A stretch of 64,000 nt of DNA, taken from the NCBI RefSeq assembly GCF_009363095.1, contig NZ_CP045295.1:3343501-3407500 (forward strand). Direction: 5' to 3'. The stretch comes from Paenibacillus cellulositrophicus (GTDB lineage Bacteria > Bacillota > Bacilli > Paenibacillales > Paenibacillaceae). A program made the translations under genes and the position numbers. Below, piece by piece: positions 35,702 to 44,842 of the stretch. The notes beneath the pieces are model-generated. The model searched no databases. It worked only from the letters and a program-made list of their open reading frames with translations, and was not told where the DNA came from. Numbering within the stretch: position 1 is the stretch's first letter; every line of letters starts with the position of its first letter.

Positions 35702-38188
35702 TTACCGCAGCTCCGGCAGCTGCCCGGGGTCCACACCGTGAAATTCGTAGCCGTTCTGGACGTACGTCTCATAATAGGCTTTGCCGTTGCGGTAATACAT
35801 TAAGTCCTCCAGATGGAATCCGCCCATCAGGTTCAGCTTCTCGACGCCGCTGCTGCGCTTCTCGTGCACGACCCCGAGCTTGTAGATGCGCGAGGTCTCG
35901 TCTGCCCCCAGGGCATACCGGACGAATTCGCTGCTGGCATCGCCAAAGAAATACTTTTCCTCATAGCGGTGCTCCTGCGTGTAGTCAAACAGCCGCACGT
36001 TAATGACCGCATGCTCCTCAAGGGTTCGGTACAGCATCTTGAACAGGTCTTCCTTCGACAGCACCTGCTTGTTGCTGTAATCGATCGTTACGTTGGCCCG
36101 GCGCAGCAATTCGTCCTCAAAGGTCTGATCAAAAGGCTCTGCCGTCAGCAAATCACGCTCCACGACAGCAATGAGCCTCTCCAGCAGTCTGTCGGTCCCC
36201 GCAGCTGCCAATGCGGACAGGTTCCCGACATAACGGTCCTCGAAAAAGATAAACGGCCCTCTCCTCGCCTCCAGATCGCGCACGATGTCTTCGGTCACGA
36301 GTCCGTAATACTCCATAATGTTCTGCCCGATATAATCGTCGGCAGCCCGAATGCTCTGCTGCGCGGAGGCATGCAGCTCACCCTCCAGCTGCTCCAGCCG
36401 CTGCGCCTGCCGTTTGTAGTGGCCGTGCAGACGCTCCAGCTCCGCCTCGTAGCGGCGGTACAGCTTCAGCTCGGTCTCCAGAAGCAGCAATTCCAGCTTG
36501 CGCTGATAGATGGTTTCCAGAAAATAGCGGATAAAGCTCCGCACATTATGCTTGTCCATCAGCGGCCGTTTTGGAAAAGGCAGGTTCCCCACCTGCTCGC
36601 CGTAATACCGGTCGAGCTCGGCCCGGTCAGCCTCCAGCTGGCCGGCCATATCGCGGATCCGGGCCCGTAGCGCCTCCAGCACACCGCCTGCCCCGTCTTT
36701 CTCGCCGGTCCATGCCGCAATGTGGAACACGCTGATCTCCGGATGCTCCGCCATCCGCTGCCGGATGACGGAATCCAGCTCTTCCGCCCCGTCCAGGCGG
36801 CCCAGCGCTTCGTTTGCCTCCTGCTCGTAGTTGGCTTGAAAATACCGCCGGCATCCGTCACCGAACAGCGCCTCCTCCGCTTCGCGTACGGACATGCCTT
36901 TCAGCGAAGCGAAGCCGACCGGCCGGGTCATCATGCCGTTCATTTCCTCGATCCGGCTGCCATCCGGCACCACATGGTCCGCTCGCGACGAAACCGCCGC
37001 CGGATCCAGCCCGAAGAACGCCAGGCGTTCCTTGATGCCGAGCTCCCTTCCGGTCTTCATCCGCAGCAGCAGCTGGCTGTAAAAATGGTACAGCACCGTC
37101 AGGGCAATCGGCTGGTTCGGCCGCTTGACCCTGGAGAAACCGGCGGAGACATATCCCTGCCGGCCGGACTCGGTCATGATGTTGTTTTTGAAGGAGGTAT
37201 TGTTATAGCTTCCTGCCTGACCGTCGACCTGATGTTCCTTCTGCTTGCGGTTCTTCAGCAGGCCGAGGTGGCAGATGATCTCATAGTTGTCCTGCATGCC
37301 GCCAGGATCGGCGATGCCGCGCTCGTTTTTGTCCGACAGCACGTACACCAGATCGAAGAGCGGCGAAGCCGGATGTCTCACCGGAATGGACAGTCCATCC
37401 TCCGTTACGTGCAGCGGCGCAGAGAACGTGTACTCGGGGCGCTGCATCATGTCGAGCTCCCGCAGAAAAGCCATCCCTGCCGAGCTGGCGTATCCGAACG
37501 ACTCCAGCTGCTCCCGTTCGCTGATCAGCGCGTACAGGTCCATCTGGACCGACTTAAAGGACTGGCTGAAGATCGACTGGGCCAGCAGCGAAATTTCCGG
37601 TATGAACACATTAAGCGGGTCGTCGACCCGCGTAATGACAGAGAGATGGATCCGGTCGAACGAGGAATACATCCGGCCGTAGCCCGCAATATGAGACTCT
37701 AGCCGGCGGATCGCCTTATTCAGCTCGAACAGCTGCTTTTCGTTCCGGTAGAACGCCCGGTGCAGCTCTTTGCGTATCGTTTTGGGATCACCCGGCACAG
37801 CGGAGTCGTCCAACAGAAACCGGCTCAGCAAGGAGCCCCCGTTTTCGGAGTGCACCTCGCCGAACCCGTACCCTTTGGCTTCAAACCTTTCATTCGCATG
37901 ACTTCCCCTGGAGGCCATGGACGCCAAAGTGCCGTGGGTTTCCTCTGAAACAGCACCTCCCCGGTCGTTGCCCGACGCCGTGCCGACATGGAAATACGTC
38001 ACTCCGGCGCTGTTATCCCACTTTTGCCGGTGGATCTTCATGATCGGGCCGATGGCGTCCGCCGTCTTGTCGCCGATAAACAGAAGCACCGCCGGGTAAT
38101 GGATGCTGCTCTGGTCGTCTCCCTTACCCGTCAGGCTCTCCTGGGCCGCGGCATAGCTGGATGCAAACCGCTCTAAAATGCCGTTCAT
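35702..38188 (-). CDS. 828-aa protein of unknown function, partner of the tubulin-like protein
   Basis: Not recognised with certainty. No signal peptide or membrane segment. N-terminal part (PAVLLFIGDKTADAIGPIMKIH; then DRIHLSVITRVDDPLNVFIPEISLLAQSI; FDLVYVLSDKNERG) alternates beta strands and helices in an order reminiscent of divergent tubulin-like proteins, but no GGTGSG loop is present. Residues about 500-615 form a long charged coiled coil (KLELLLLETELKLYRRYEAELERL). The start ATG 38188 is one base after the tubulin-like stop (TAAGCGATG), so the two proteins are probably made together and may form a complex. A degenerate, non-nucleotide-binding tubulin-like subunit is one possibility. 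Confidence 0.55.
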   Translation of the reverse strand: MNGILERFASSYAAAQESLTGKGDDQSSIHYPAVLLFIGDKTADAIGPIMKIHRQKWDNSAGVTYFHVGTASGNDRGGAVSEETHGTLASMASRGSHANERFEAKGYGFGEVHSENGGSLLSRFLLDDSAVPGDPKTIRKELHRAFYRNEKQLFELNKAIRRLESHIAGYGRMYSSFDRIHLSVITRVDDPLNVFIPEISLLAQSIFSQSFKSVQMDLYALISEREQLESFGYASSAGMAFLRELDMMQRPEYTFSAPLHVTEDGLSIPVRHPASPLFDLVYVLSDKNERGIADPGGMQDNYEIICHLGLLKNRKQKEHQVDGQAGSYNNTSFKNNIMTESGRQGYVSAGFSRVKRPNQPIALTVLYHFYSQLLLRMKTGRELGIKERLAFFGLDPAAVSSRADHVVPDGSRIEEMNGMMTRPVGFASLKGMSVREAEEALFGDGCRRYFQANYEQEANEALGRLDGAEELDSVIRQRMAEHPEISVFHIAAWTGEKDGAGGVLEALRARIRDMAGQLEADRAELDRYYGEQVGNLPFPKRPLMDKHNVRSFIRYFLETIYQRKLELLLLETELKLYRRYEAELERLHGHYKRQAQRLEQLEGELHASAQQSIRAADDYIGQNIMEYYGLVTEDIVRDLEARRGPFIFFEDRYVGNLSALAAAGTDRLLERLIAVVERDLLTAEPFDQTFEDELLRRANVTIDYSNKQVLSKEDLFKMLYRTLEEHAVINVRLFDYTQEHRYEEKYFFGDASSEFVRYALGADETSRIYKLGVVHEKRSSGVEKLNLMGGFHLEDLMYYRNGKAYYETYVQNGYEFHGVDPGQLPELR

Positions 38189-38191
38189 CGC

Positions 38192-41100
38192 TTACTTCAG
38201 CCTTCTGCGGATATCGTTCAGCTTGGAAGAAATCTGTCTGTAGAACTGATAGCGGTCTTCCCCGTCCGCCAGCTCCACCTTCTCGTATTCGAGACGGTCG
38301 CGGGCTTCCAGGAAGGTCGCCGACAGCTCCTCCAGCTTGGTGAGCAGCGGGGTGATATCCTCCGAAGCGGTCAGCTCGGCATCCCGGCGGGACGATTTGC
38401 GCAGCAGGGTGCTGCGGCTTTTCTCATCCAGCCCGCGGAAATGCTTAAACACTTCGTATTCGACGTAATTGACGCTTTTCAGCAGATTGGCAAACGGCTG
38501 CCACGCTTCTTCTTCCGGGTCGCGGTCGTAGACGTACAAGGCGCCCTTCTTGCAGATCGTGCCGGTGTACATCGCTTCGATAAACTGGTCCAGCCATTTC
38601 TCCTCATCCTGATGCTGGCTGATGATGTCTTCCAGCTCGGCAGCCTTGGCGGCAATGGCTGTATATTTGGCCAATTCGGCCCGTACCCGGGCGATGAGCT
38701 CCGGCGAACGGATCAAGTTCTCCTTGGCCAGCTCCTCATTGATCGAGCCGAAGATATCCTTCGATCCTTCCCGCTCCAGGCCCTCGCTCAAGTAACGCTT
38801 CAGCTCGGTCAGTGCCCGCTTCACTTCGCCAAGATTCGGCTTGGCGGAATTCAGCTGCATGTCGTACGCGCGCAGCGCCGACTCCACGTCAAACGGCTTC
38901 GTAAACACCACAGCATAGCGGTTGCTGGTGTTCTGGTCTGCATCCTTCAGCTGAACCACCTTCAGCTGCAGCGCCTGGTCGAATTCGGTGCGGACACGGG
39001 CGTTGTAGCTCTGCACCCGCGGGTTTACGTAGGTCTCGCCCCACGATTTTTCCGGAATCGGCGAAGGCAGGTACGTCCAGTTCACACGATCGGTCTGCAC
39101 CAGGTGGCGGCCGATGCCTTCTTTGTCCAGAATCGTGCGTTCGTAGCTTTCTTCGTACACTTTAAGCGGCGTATACACAAACAGCGGCACGCCATTTTTC
39201 GTGTTCAGCCAGAAGATCCGGTTCTTCACTTCGCTCTCTTTGACAGTAAAGTGCGATTTGCCCACCGAATTGTTCTGATAATTGCGGATCCCCTTCAGGA
39301 TGCTCGGCGCCTGCACCGGCACGGAGACAAACCCCCAGGACGGGAAGTACAGATTGCCTGCGCTGTTGCTCAAGTGGAAGACCGGCACGGCCTCTTCGTC
39401 CAGCTTGCTGGCGATGTTCCGCTCCACAAACTTCTCGATCGACTCCTCCTGGCCGAACTTCATGATCAGGAAGTCTTCCATCGAGCGGGTAATGAGGTCG
39501 CCGAACTTGTCAGTTAGAAACTCCGAAATGGAGCTGACCACGTCGATCTCCTGCTCGCGAATCCAGCGATTGGAATGGTCCAGCAACTCCTGCGCAAAGT
39601 CGCGGATCAGATCGTCAACATCCTTCTGCTCCATCATGCGGTTAATGACCTTCGAGATGTCGGGCACGCTGACCAGATTCCAGTAGTAGGTTTTGTTGCC
39701 CTTGTGATCCTGCTGCTCCTCCCCGTTCAGGAGAATGTCCCCGTTTTTGGCGAAAATGGAGTTCAGTGCGTTCAAAATTTCGGTATATACGTTATAAATA
39801 CGGTTGTTTTCCTTGTTCAGCAGATCATACAGATCCTCGTAGAACTCGATCATCTGCTCGGTACGCTCTACATCCGCCATCAGCCAATACTCGTTGATCT
39901 TGGCCTCGATGTAGACGTTTTTCTTCTTTTCTTTGGATACGAAGGCGCTCTTTGCATCACCCAGACGCTCATCCGCCTGCTCCCGGGCCACCTCGATGTC
40001 CCGCGGAATGCGGGTCAGGTTCTCGCGCAGCGTCTCAATATAGGAGAGCAGCATTTTGAGCAGGCTGAATCCCTTCTCCGTGTAGATCAGACGGGACACA
40101 TAGAACGGCCCTTGCTGCGGGTGCAGGAACATGCGGCGGATCTGGTCGCTGAACTGCGCCACGATTTCGCCTGGCAGCTGCTTCTTCGCCTTGATATATT
40201 CCTCCCGTGCCCGCGCCAGGAAATTTTGCTCCAGCTCGGTGTCCATGTTGATGACCTGATTTTTAACAACGTTCGTGTAGCTCAAGCGCTCGCTGTTCTG
40301 GTAGCCGGGCAGCGGCTCCGGCACGCGCGATTCAAACGTCTTCACCATCGTGTCGAGATCGACGCCGAGCTTGCGGGCGAACTTCTCCACGTCTTCCTGA
40401 TTCGGCGCTTTTTCGAACATCGTTTCCATTTTGCCGAACAGGCGGTACGCCAGGAACGTCGTCATTTCCTCAATCGGAAGCACGGCCGACGAGGCACCGA
40501 TGATGTTGTAATCGTAGTTGGCCGGATACGCCTTGTTCATTTGGGCGATGTTCGTGCGGATGTTGCTGATATAGTCGTGAATGGCGAATTCTTCGCCGGA
40601 TTGCTTTTCCTCGCTCGCCATGAAGTTCGTAATGTTCTCGGCGGTGACGTTCATGCAGTAATCGTAAGCATTTTCCAGCAGCTTGCCTTCCGTGTTGGTC
40701 GCCGAAATCAGATGGCACAGGTTAAACGGCGGGAGCGGCGAGTTGACGGTCAAAATGTTGCCGTACTGCTGCTTGAACCGCTCCCCGCGCGCATCCACGT
40801 TCATCCAGTAGTCGAGCTCTTTAAGGGCCGCATAACCGTTCTTCTTGATGTACTCACGCGTATGTTCGCTAAGGCTCTTGTTCGCCAGGTTAATATCCGG
40901 CGTGAACAGATAACCGAGCGTGTTGACCCGGTCGATCCCGGCGGAGCCATGGTCGCGCTCGATAATGCCGCGGACGATATAGGCAATGTCCAGGAAGCAG
41001 CCGCTTCCGGTACCGCCGGAGAGGCCGGTCAGCAGGAACACCATCAGCTTCTTGTTGGTGCCTACAGAGAGCGTCTTGATCTTCTTGTCGATGGCCTGCA

Positions 41101-41581
41101 CGACCTGGTTGATCTTCGTGAAAAGCAGCAAGCGTCCCGCCTGGCGGACGCCCGCCGCGCCGTTCATGCCGTCGGTGATGCTGAGCTCGGGCGACAGCCA
41201 GTCCGTAATGTACGGCTCCAAAATGCTGCGGTTCTGCAGCAGTCCGCCGATCTCGGCGTTCGACAGCAGCACGAATTCGTTGATCGGATCGAGGCCCACG
41301 CCTTTGTAGCGTTTGTTCCGGTCCTGCTCGTTCGTTTCAAAAGCCAGGAACTCAACGTTGTCCGGCTTGTCCATTTTCTTCTTGGAGAGCGGATCCTCCG
41401 GCAGCTTAAAACGACGGTTGATCTGGTATTTCAGGCGCAGCAGCGCATCAATGCCGGTGCCGCCGAGGCCGATGATCAGAATCGGGTTGTCAATCGTGTC
41501 CACCCGGATTTTTTCGCTGACGATACCGCCTCCCAGCGACACGTCCAGCTGCTGTATATGTTCTCTAACGACCGGTTTCAT
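38192..41581 (-). CDS. Tubulin/FtsZ-like protein (Tubulin_2-type)
   Basis: 1129 aa. IDNPILIIGLGGTGIDALLRLK (about 31-52) is the first nucleotide-binding strand and loop; LAFETNEQD (79-87) follows; and LLTGLSGGTGSGCFLDIAYI (184-202) contains GGTGSG, the tubulin/FtsZ phosphate loop. The remaining ~700 residues are mostly helical with coiled-coil stretches (EREGSKDIFGSINEELAKENL; LEYEKVELADGEDRY), far longer than FtsZ. Cytoplasmic. CAGGAGGGGAATCT precedes ATG 41581. Families of this kind occur beside vWA and membrane genes and have been proposed to act in membrane remodelling. GTP binding is supported; filament formation is an inference. Confidence 0.85.
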   Translation of the reverse strand: MKPVVREHIQQLDVSLGGGIVSEKIRVDTIDNPILIIGLGGTGIDALLRLKYQINRRFKLPEDPLSKKKMDKPDNVEFLAFETNEQDRNKRYKGVGLDPINEFVLLSNAEIGGLLQNRSILEPYITDWLSPELSITDGMNGAAGVRQAGRLLLFTKINQVVQAIDKKIKTLSVGTNKKLMVFLLTGLSGGTGSGCFLDIAYIVRGIIERDHGSAGIDRVNTLGYLFTPDINLANKSLSEHTREYIKKNGYAALKELDYWMNVDARGERFKQQYGNILTVNSPLPPFNLCHLISATNTEGKLLENAYDYCMNVTAENITNFMASEEKQSGEEFAIHDYISNIRTNIAQMNKAYPANYDYNIIGASSAVLPIEEMTTFLAYRLFGKMETMFEKAPNQEDVEKFARKLGVDLDTMVKTFESRVPEPLPGYQNSERLSYTNVVKNQVINMDTELEQNFLARAREEYIKAKKQLPGEIVAQFSDQIRRMFLHPQQGPFYVSRLIYTEKGFSLLKMLLSYIETLRENLTRIPRDIEVAREQADERLGDAKSAFVSKEKKKNVYIEAKINEYWLMADVERTEQMIEFYEDLYDLLNKENNRIYNVYTEILNALNSIFAKNGDILLNGEEQQDHKGNKTYYWNLVSVPDISKVINRMMEQKDVDDLIRDFAQELLDHSNRWIREQEIDVVSSISEFLTDKFGDLITRSMEDFLIMKFGQEESIEKFVERNIASKLDEEAVPVFHLSNSAGNLYFPSWGFVSVPVQAPSILKGIRNYQNNSVGKSHFTVKESEVKNRIFWLNTKNGVPLFVYTPLKVYEESYERTILDKEGIGRHLVQTDRVNWTYLPSPIPEKSWGETYVNPRVQSYNARVRTEFDQALQLKVVQLKDADQNTSNRYAVVFTKPFDVESALRAYDMQLNSAKPNLGEVKRALTELKRYLSEGLEREGSKDIFGSINEELAKENLIRSPELIARVRAELAKYTAIAAKAAELEDIISQHQDEEKWLDQFIEAMYTGTICKKGALYVYDRDPEEEAWQPFANLLKSVNYVEYEVFKHFRGLDEKSRSTLLRKSSRRDAELTASEDITPLLTKLEELSATFLEARDRLEYEKVELADGEDRYQFYRQISSKLNDIRRRLK

Positions 41582-41623
41582 AGATTCCCCTCCTGGAAAA
41601 GGTGTACGGATATGAATAAACTG

Positions 41624-43408
41624 TTACACCAAATATTCAAATTGTATCGTTTTATCAATCTGCTGCAGAGACACACTCAGGCGGTCTCCGCTCTTCAGCT
41701 CCACGCCGATGGAAGCATCCAGAACGCGGCCGGACCGCTCAATCGTGCAAGGCGAGGCATTTTTCAGCACCAGGCGGTCGTTCTTGCCCGGCGTAAACAT
41801 GATTTTGTCGGTTTCCTTCAGTTCCGGCGCCAACTGGAGCAGCTGGTGCAGGTTGAACTTGCCCCGGAATGAGGTCAGCTTCTTATATTGCGGGTACGTC
41901 TTCTCCCCGGTATTCTCGTCGCGGATCTCGATGACCATCTGCCCGACAAAGCCCCGATTGGCCTTCTTCACGACATTTAATATAAAATACGCCGCGGCCG
42001 CGATGATCAGAAGGGCAATAACCCCGATCACGACGAGCATCGTAGGGAACGGTTTATCCTTAGACGCTCCTGAAGCAGCCGTCCCGGCCCCCGTGCCTGA
42101 AGCCGCCGGCTTTGCGCTGACGGTCACCGGCTGGGTTTCGCGGTAGAAGCTTTGGTCTTCCGCACGCACCTTCAGTTCGTATTGGTGCTTGGAGGGAATT
42201 TGGTAAGAACCCTCGAAATGGTCTCCTTGGTTCGTCAGCTTAACTTCCTCGGTCTTGCCCGTATCGAGGTCCTTCACCAGAAGCTTGGCGGCCATACTGC
42301 CATACAGCGCCTGATCCTGAAGCTTCTGGCCGCTGCTGACCAGATACGACTTGATCTCTATCGTGTCACCCGGCTTCACCGATTTGGACGGCAGCGGATC
42401 CATCGTCAGGTCCAAATCATAGTTAAAGACGAGATTGATGTCGATTTTGTCCTTCGGAACGCCCTTCACCTGAAGCTTCCAGTCGCCCTGCTTAGGCTTC
42501 AGCAGCTTGATCAGGGAGTACGTCTTCGACTTGGAGCTCAGCACGTTCGCCGAAGGAATGGTCTGAGCCGTCCCGGCAGGATCGGTTAATTTCACGTCGA
42601 CCGGGCTTCCGGACATCATTGAAATGTTCGCTTCCAGCACGTTCGCATTCGGAACGCTGATGGTCACTTCCTGATAGCTGCCGTTCGCGGTGATCGACTG
42701 CACCGGAACGATCTTCAGCTTCTGGTGGCTGGCGAAAATTTCGCTCAAAATTTGCGGCAAATCATCCGCCGAGCTGGTGGAGAACGATTTGGCCCCGGTC
42801 TGGCTGGCCAGATCCGTCAGGGCGGCCTTGTTCAGCTTGCCGTCGGCATTCAGCCCGATCGTATAGATCGGGATGCCTGCCTGCTTCGCCTCCTGCACGG
42901 CGGCGCTCAGCTGCTGGTCGGCCTGCTGCTCCGTCTTGCCCGATTTCGGGTCAAGCTCATTGTTGCCGTCCGCCAGGACGACGATCATCGGCTCGTGGCT
43001 CTTGTCCATGCCCTGTTTCAGCACCTTCACCGCTTCATCCACGCCGACCGAAATGTCGGTATAGGCGCCGCGGTCAAGCTGGTCGATGAACTGCTTCAAA
43101 TCTTCCTTGTCCGCCGCGGATTGAATTTCAAGCAGCGCCTTCTCCCGCTGGATCTTATCTGTATAGGAGACGATTCCGACCTTGTCCCCTTGGGTGGACA
43201 GCATGTCGATGAACATCTTCATCGCCTCACCGCTGATCCGGTTGGGATCGCTAGCCTTCATCGAATTACTGGCGTCCATCACCAGTACAGCGTCAATCTG
43301 GGATGACGGCTGCCCGGCAGCCGATACCGGCGGCAGGAAGCCGCACCATGACACAAGCAGCAGCACCCCGGCCAGCAGGCACAGCGTCCATTTATTTTTT
43401 AAATGCAT
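41624..43408 (-). CDS. Secreted-facing vWA protein with single membrane anchor and cytosolic beta domain
   Basis: 594 aa. Signal peptide (TLCLLAGVLLLVSWCGFLPPVSAAG). vWA domain about 38-235 with MIDAS VMDASNSM, the Thr in GAYTDISVGVD and VVLADGNNELD. Two beta-sandwich regions follow (about 245-430). A membrane segment lies at about 457-480 (LVVIGVIALLIIAAAAYFIL), leaving a ~110-residue cytosolic tail whose strand pattern (KIMFTPGKNDRLVLKN, then GVELKSGDRLSVSL) is FHA-like, though not proven. Thus an external sensor or binder linked to an internal adaptor. First gene of the leftward operon, with AAGGAG before ATG 43408. Confidence 0.85.
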   Translation of the reverse strand: MHLKNKWTLCLLAGVLLLVSWCGFLPPVSAAGQPSSQIDAVLVMDASNSMKASDPNRISGEAMKMFIDMLSTQGDKVGIVSYTDKIQREKALLEIQSAADKEDLKQFIDQLDRGAYTDISVGVDEAVKVLKQGMDKSHEPMIVVLADGNNELDPKSGKTEQQADQQLSAAVQEAKQAGIPIYTIGLNADGKLNKAALTDLASQTGAKSFSTSSADDLPQILSEIFASHQKLKIVPVQSITANGSYQEVTISVPNANVLEANISMMSGSPVDVKLTDPAGTAQTIPSANVLSSKSKTYSLIKLLKPKQGDWKLQVKGVPKDKIDINLVFNYDLDLTMDPLPSKSVKPGDTIEIKSYLVSSGQKLQDQALYGSMAAKLLVKDLDTGKTEEVKLTNQGDHFEGSYQIPSKHQYELKVRAEDQSFYRETQPVTVSAKPAASGTGAGTAASGASKDKPFPTMLVVIGVIALLIIAAAAYFILNVVKKANRGFVGQMVIEIRDENTGEKTYPQYKKLTSFRGKFNLHQLLQLAPELKETDKIMFTPGKNDRLVLKNASPCTIERSGRVLDASIGVELKSGDRLSVSLQQIDKTIQFEYLV

Positions 43409-43545
43409 AGCGTTTCTCCTTCACAACGTTAGTCTTCGGTTTCCAATATTCGAGTCAGTATTCTGCAAAATTCGACCTTTCCTAGCCGTAAGAGTGCCAT
43501 TATTAACTCTAGGCAAAAAGTCTTAAATATTCCTTAAGAAACGAT

Positions 43546-43564
43546 AAAAAAACGTGAAGCACCG
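43546..43564 (-). terminator. Attenuator-like hairpin in the leftward leader
   Basis: Minus-strand ACGGTG-CTT-CACGT (one bulged G) followed by seven T, within the leader of the vWA operon. The stem is short; an alternative larger pairing GAAACG/CGTTTC (about 43538-43568) would disrupt it. Confidence 0.35.
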
Positions 43565-43634
43565 TTTCTAGTTTCATTCCATATTCAGTAGAAACTTCCA
43601 TGCCGAGCGCTAAAATATCCCAATCTATAACATT

Positions 43635-43663
43635 ATGATATAATTATACCTGCCAAAGTTCAA
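43635..43663. promoter_or_regulatory. Overlapping divergent promoters
   Basis: Leftward: TTGAAC (43658-43663), 17 bases, TATCAT (43635-43640). Rightward: perfect TATAAT (43639-43644) with a poor -35. The two -10 elements share bases, so the units would compete or be jointly controlled. Confidence 0.55.
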
Positions 43664-43749
43664 TGTTTACAGGAGCTCTGCGGAGTGTAGGCATTAGGAC
43701 CTAACTATCAACTTGCATAATTATCCATCCGATAGAAAGGAATATTGAT

Positions 43750-43899
43750 ATGATTGCTTACGGATGTCTCGCCGTTTTGTTTCTTTTTGTTTTGATCAAA
43801 TCCGTCAATTATTTCAGACGCCAGAAGACCGCGCCGCTGCCGGAAGAGCTGGACGAAACGCTGCTCACCATTGCCAACCCGGGAGACCGCCATGGTTAA
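43750..43899 (+). CDS. Small single-pass membrane protein (49 aa)
   Basis: 49 aa, not previously flagged by length cut-offs. AAAGGA lies eight bases before ATG 43750. Residues 3-18 (AYGCLAVLFLFVLIK) are a membrane helix, followed by a basic patch (NYFRRQK) and an acidic tail (PEELDETLL), so N-out/C-in is likely. The stop overlaps the start of the zinc-ribbon gene by eight bases, which indicates translational coupling and supports it as real. Probably a small subunit or anchor of the system. No family recognised. Confidence 0.7.
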   Translation: MIAYGCLAVLFLFVLIKSVNYFRRQKTAPLPEELDETLLTIANPGDRHG

Positions 43900-44827
43900 G
43901 AAGAAGCCGGTACGTCTGCGCCCTTATTATAGAACGAGATATGCCTATCAAAAGTTAAGAGTTTGCAAACATTGCCATCATTTTACCGTCCTGTGGGAAG
44001 ACACTTGCGCCAACTGCGGCCGTCACGCGCTGATCCCAGTCATGGACCAGGCGGCGATTAACGCCAAGCGGTCGATGCAGACGGAAAGGCTTGCCGCCCT
44101 TCTGCTGACGCTGGTGGCCGTGCTGCTAAGCCAGACATTCCAGCAGATTGCCGTCTGCCTGGGCGGGGGCATCCTGCTGACGGTGCTGCTGTGGCTGCTC
44201 CAGCGGCGCATGCTGCCGTCCGAGACGCGCCGCCAGCTGGACAAGCTGCTCCACGGGAGCCAGCGCCTGATCCTGGAAGGCATCTATTTGAATCTGTCGA
44301 CCGCCTCGGCCGCCATTAAGGATGACGAGCAGATCGGGTACGAGATTCTGCGAGAGATTGCCACCATCGTGCATAACGACCGGATCCAGCTGCAGCAAAT
44401 CGTGCTGCTCCAGTCGTTCGTGCTGCGCAAAGATATGGATCTCGAGCTGGAGCCGCTGCTGATCGAGGACTTCGATTCCGATCTGGCCGCTTATATCGGC
44501 GAAATCGCCAAGGTCAAACGCGAGCTGATCAAGGCCAGCGCCATTCGTTATCTGCTCATTCATGAGCGTTACATCCTGCAAATGAAGCAGGGTGCCAGCA
44601 TTATGACGGCTGCGGCCGGCGCTGCTGTACGGATGAAGAAGTACGTGGATATGTATCCTGATTTCATCCGGCGCTACGCGCGCGGCCTGCCGCGGGAGCG
44701 GTTTTTGCGCCTGTACCAGATCGTGCGGCGCAATCCGGACCAGTCCTGGGACGGCTTACGCGACGAGGTATCCGCCATTTATAATGAAAAGTACCGCTGG
44801 GACCCAGATTTTCAAAAATGGGAATAA
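43892..44827 (+). CDS. Zinc-ribbon membrane protein of the GTPase/tubulin-like system
   Basis: 311 aa from ATG 43892, with GGGAGA six bases upstream, overlapping the small membrane protein gene; the longer TTG frame lacks a site. A zinc ribbon with Cys 25/28 and 39/42 (RVCKHCHHFTVLWEDTCANCG) precedes two membrane segments (about 67-82 and 84-104). The remaining ~200 residues are cytosolic and helical (KDDEQIGYEILREIATIVHND; KVKRELIKASAIRYLLIHERY). Family unknown. The zinc ribbon echoes that of the GTPase and may bind a common partner. Confidence 0.75.
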   Translation: MVKKKPVRLRPYYRTRYAYQKLRVCKHCHHFTVLWEDTCANCGRHALIPVMDQAAINAKRSMQTERLAALLLTLVAVLLSQTFQQIAVCLGGGILLTVLLWLLQRRMLPSETRRQLDKLLHGSQRLILEGIYLNLSTASAAIKDDEQIGYEILREIATIVHNDRIQLQQIVLLQSFVLRKDMDLELEPLLIEDFDSDLAAYIGEIAKVKRELIKASAIRYLLIHERYILQMKQGASIMTAAAGAAVRMKKYVDMYPDFIRRYARGLPRERFLRLYQIVRRNPDQSWDGLRDEVSAIYNEKYRWDPDFQKWE

Positions 44828-44842
44828 AGAGGCCATAAAGAT

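Larger units (their letters stand above)
43409..43749. other. Divergent promoter region of the GTPase/tubulin-like system
   Basis: AT-rich 341-base gap between the two divergent units. It holds the overlapping promoters at 43635-43663 and, in the ~220-base leftward leader, a small attenuator-like hairpin and a GAAACG/CGTTTC inverted pair. No further gene seen. Confidence 0.7.

Noticed and set aside
39575..41872. 765-codon plus-strand frame opposite the tubulin-like gene
   Set aside because: Shadow of a real gene with GGTGSG and a strong ribosome site; the antisense product is not protein-like.
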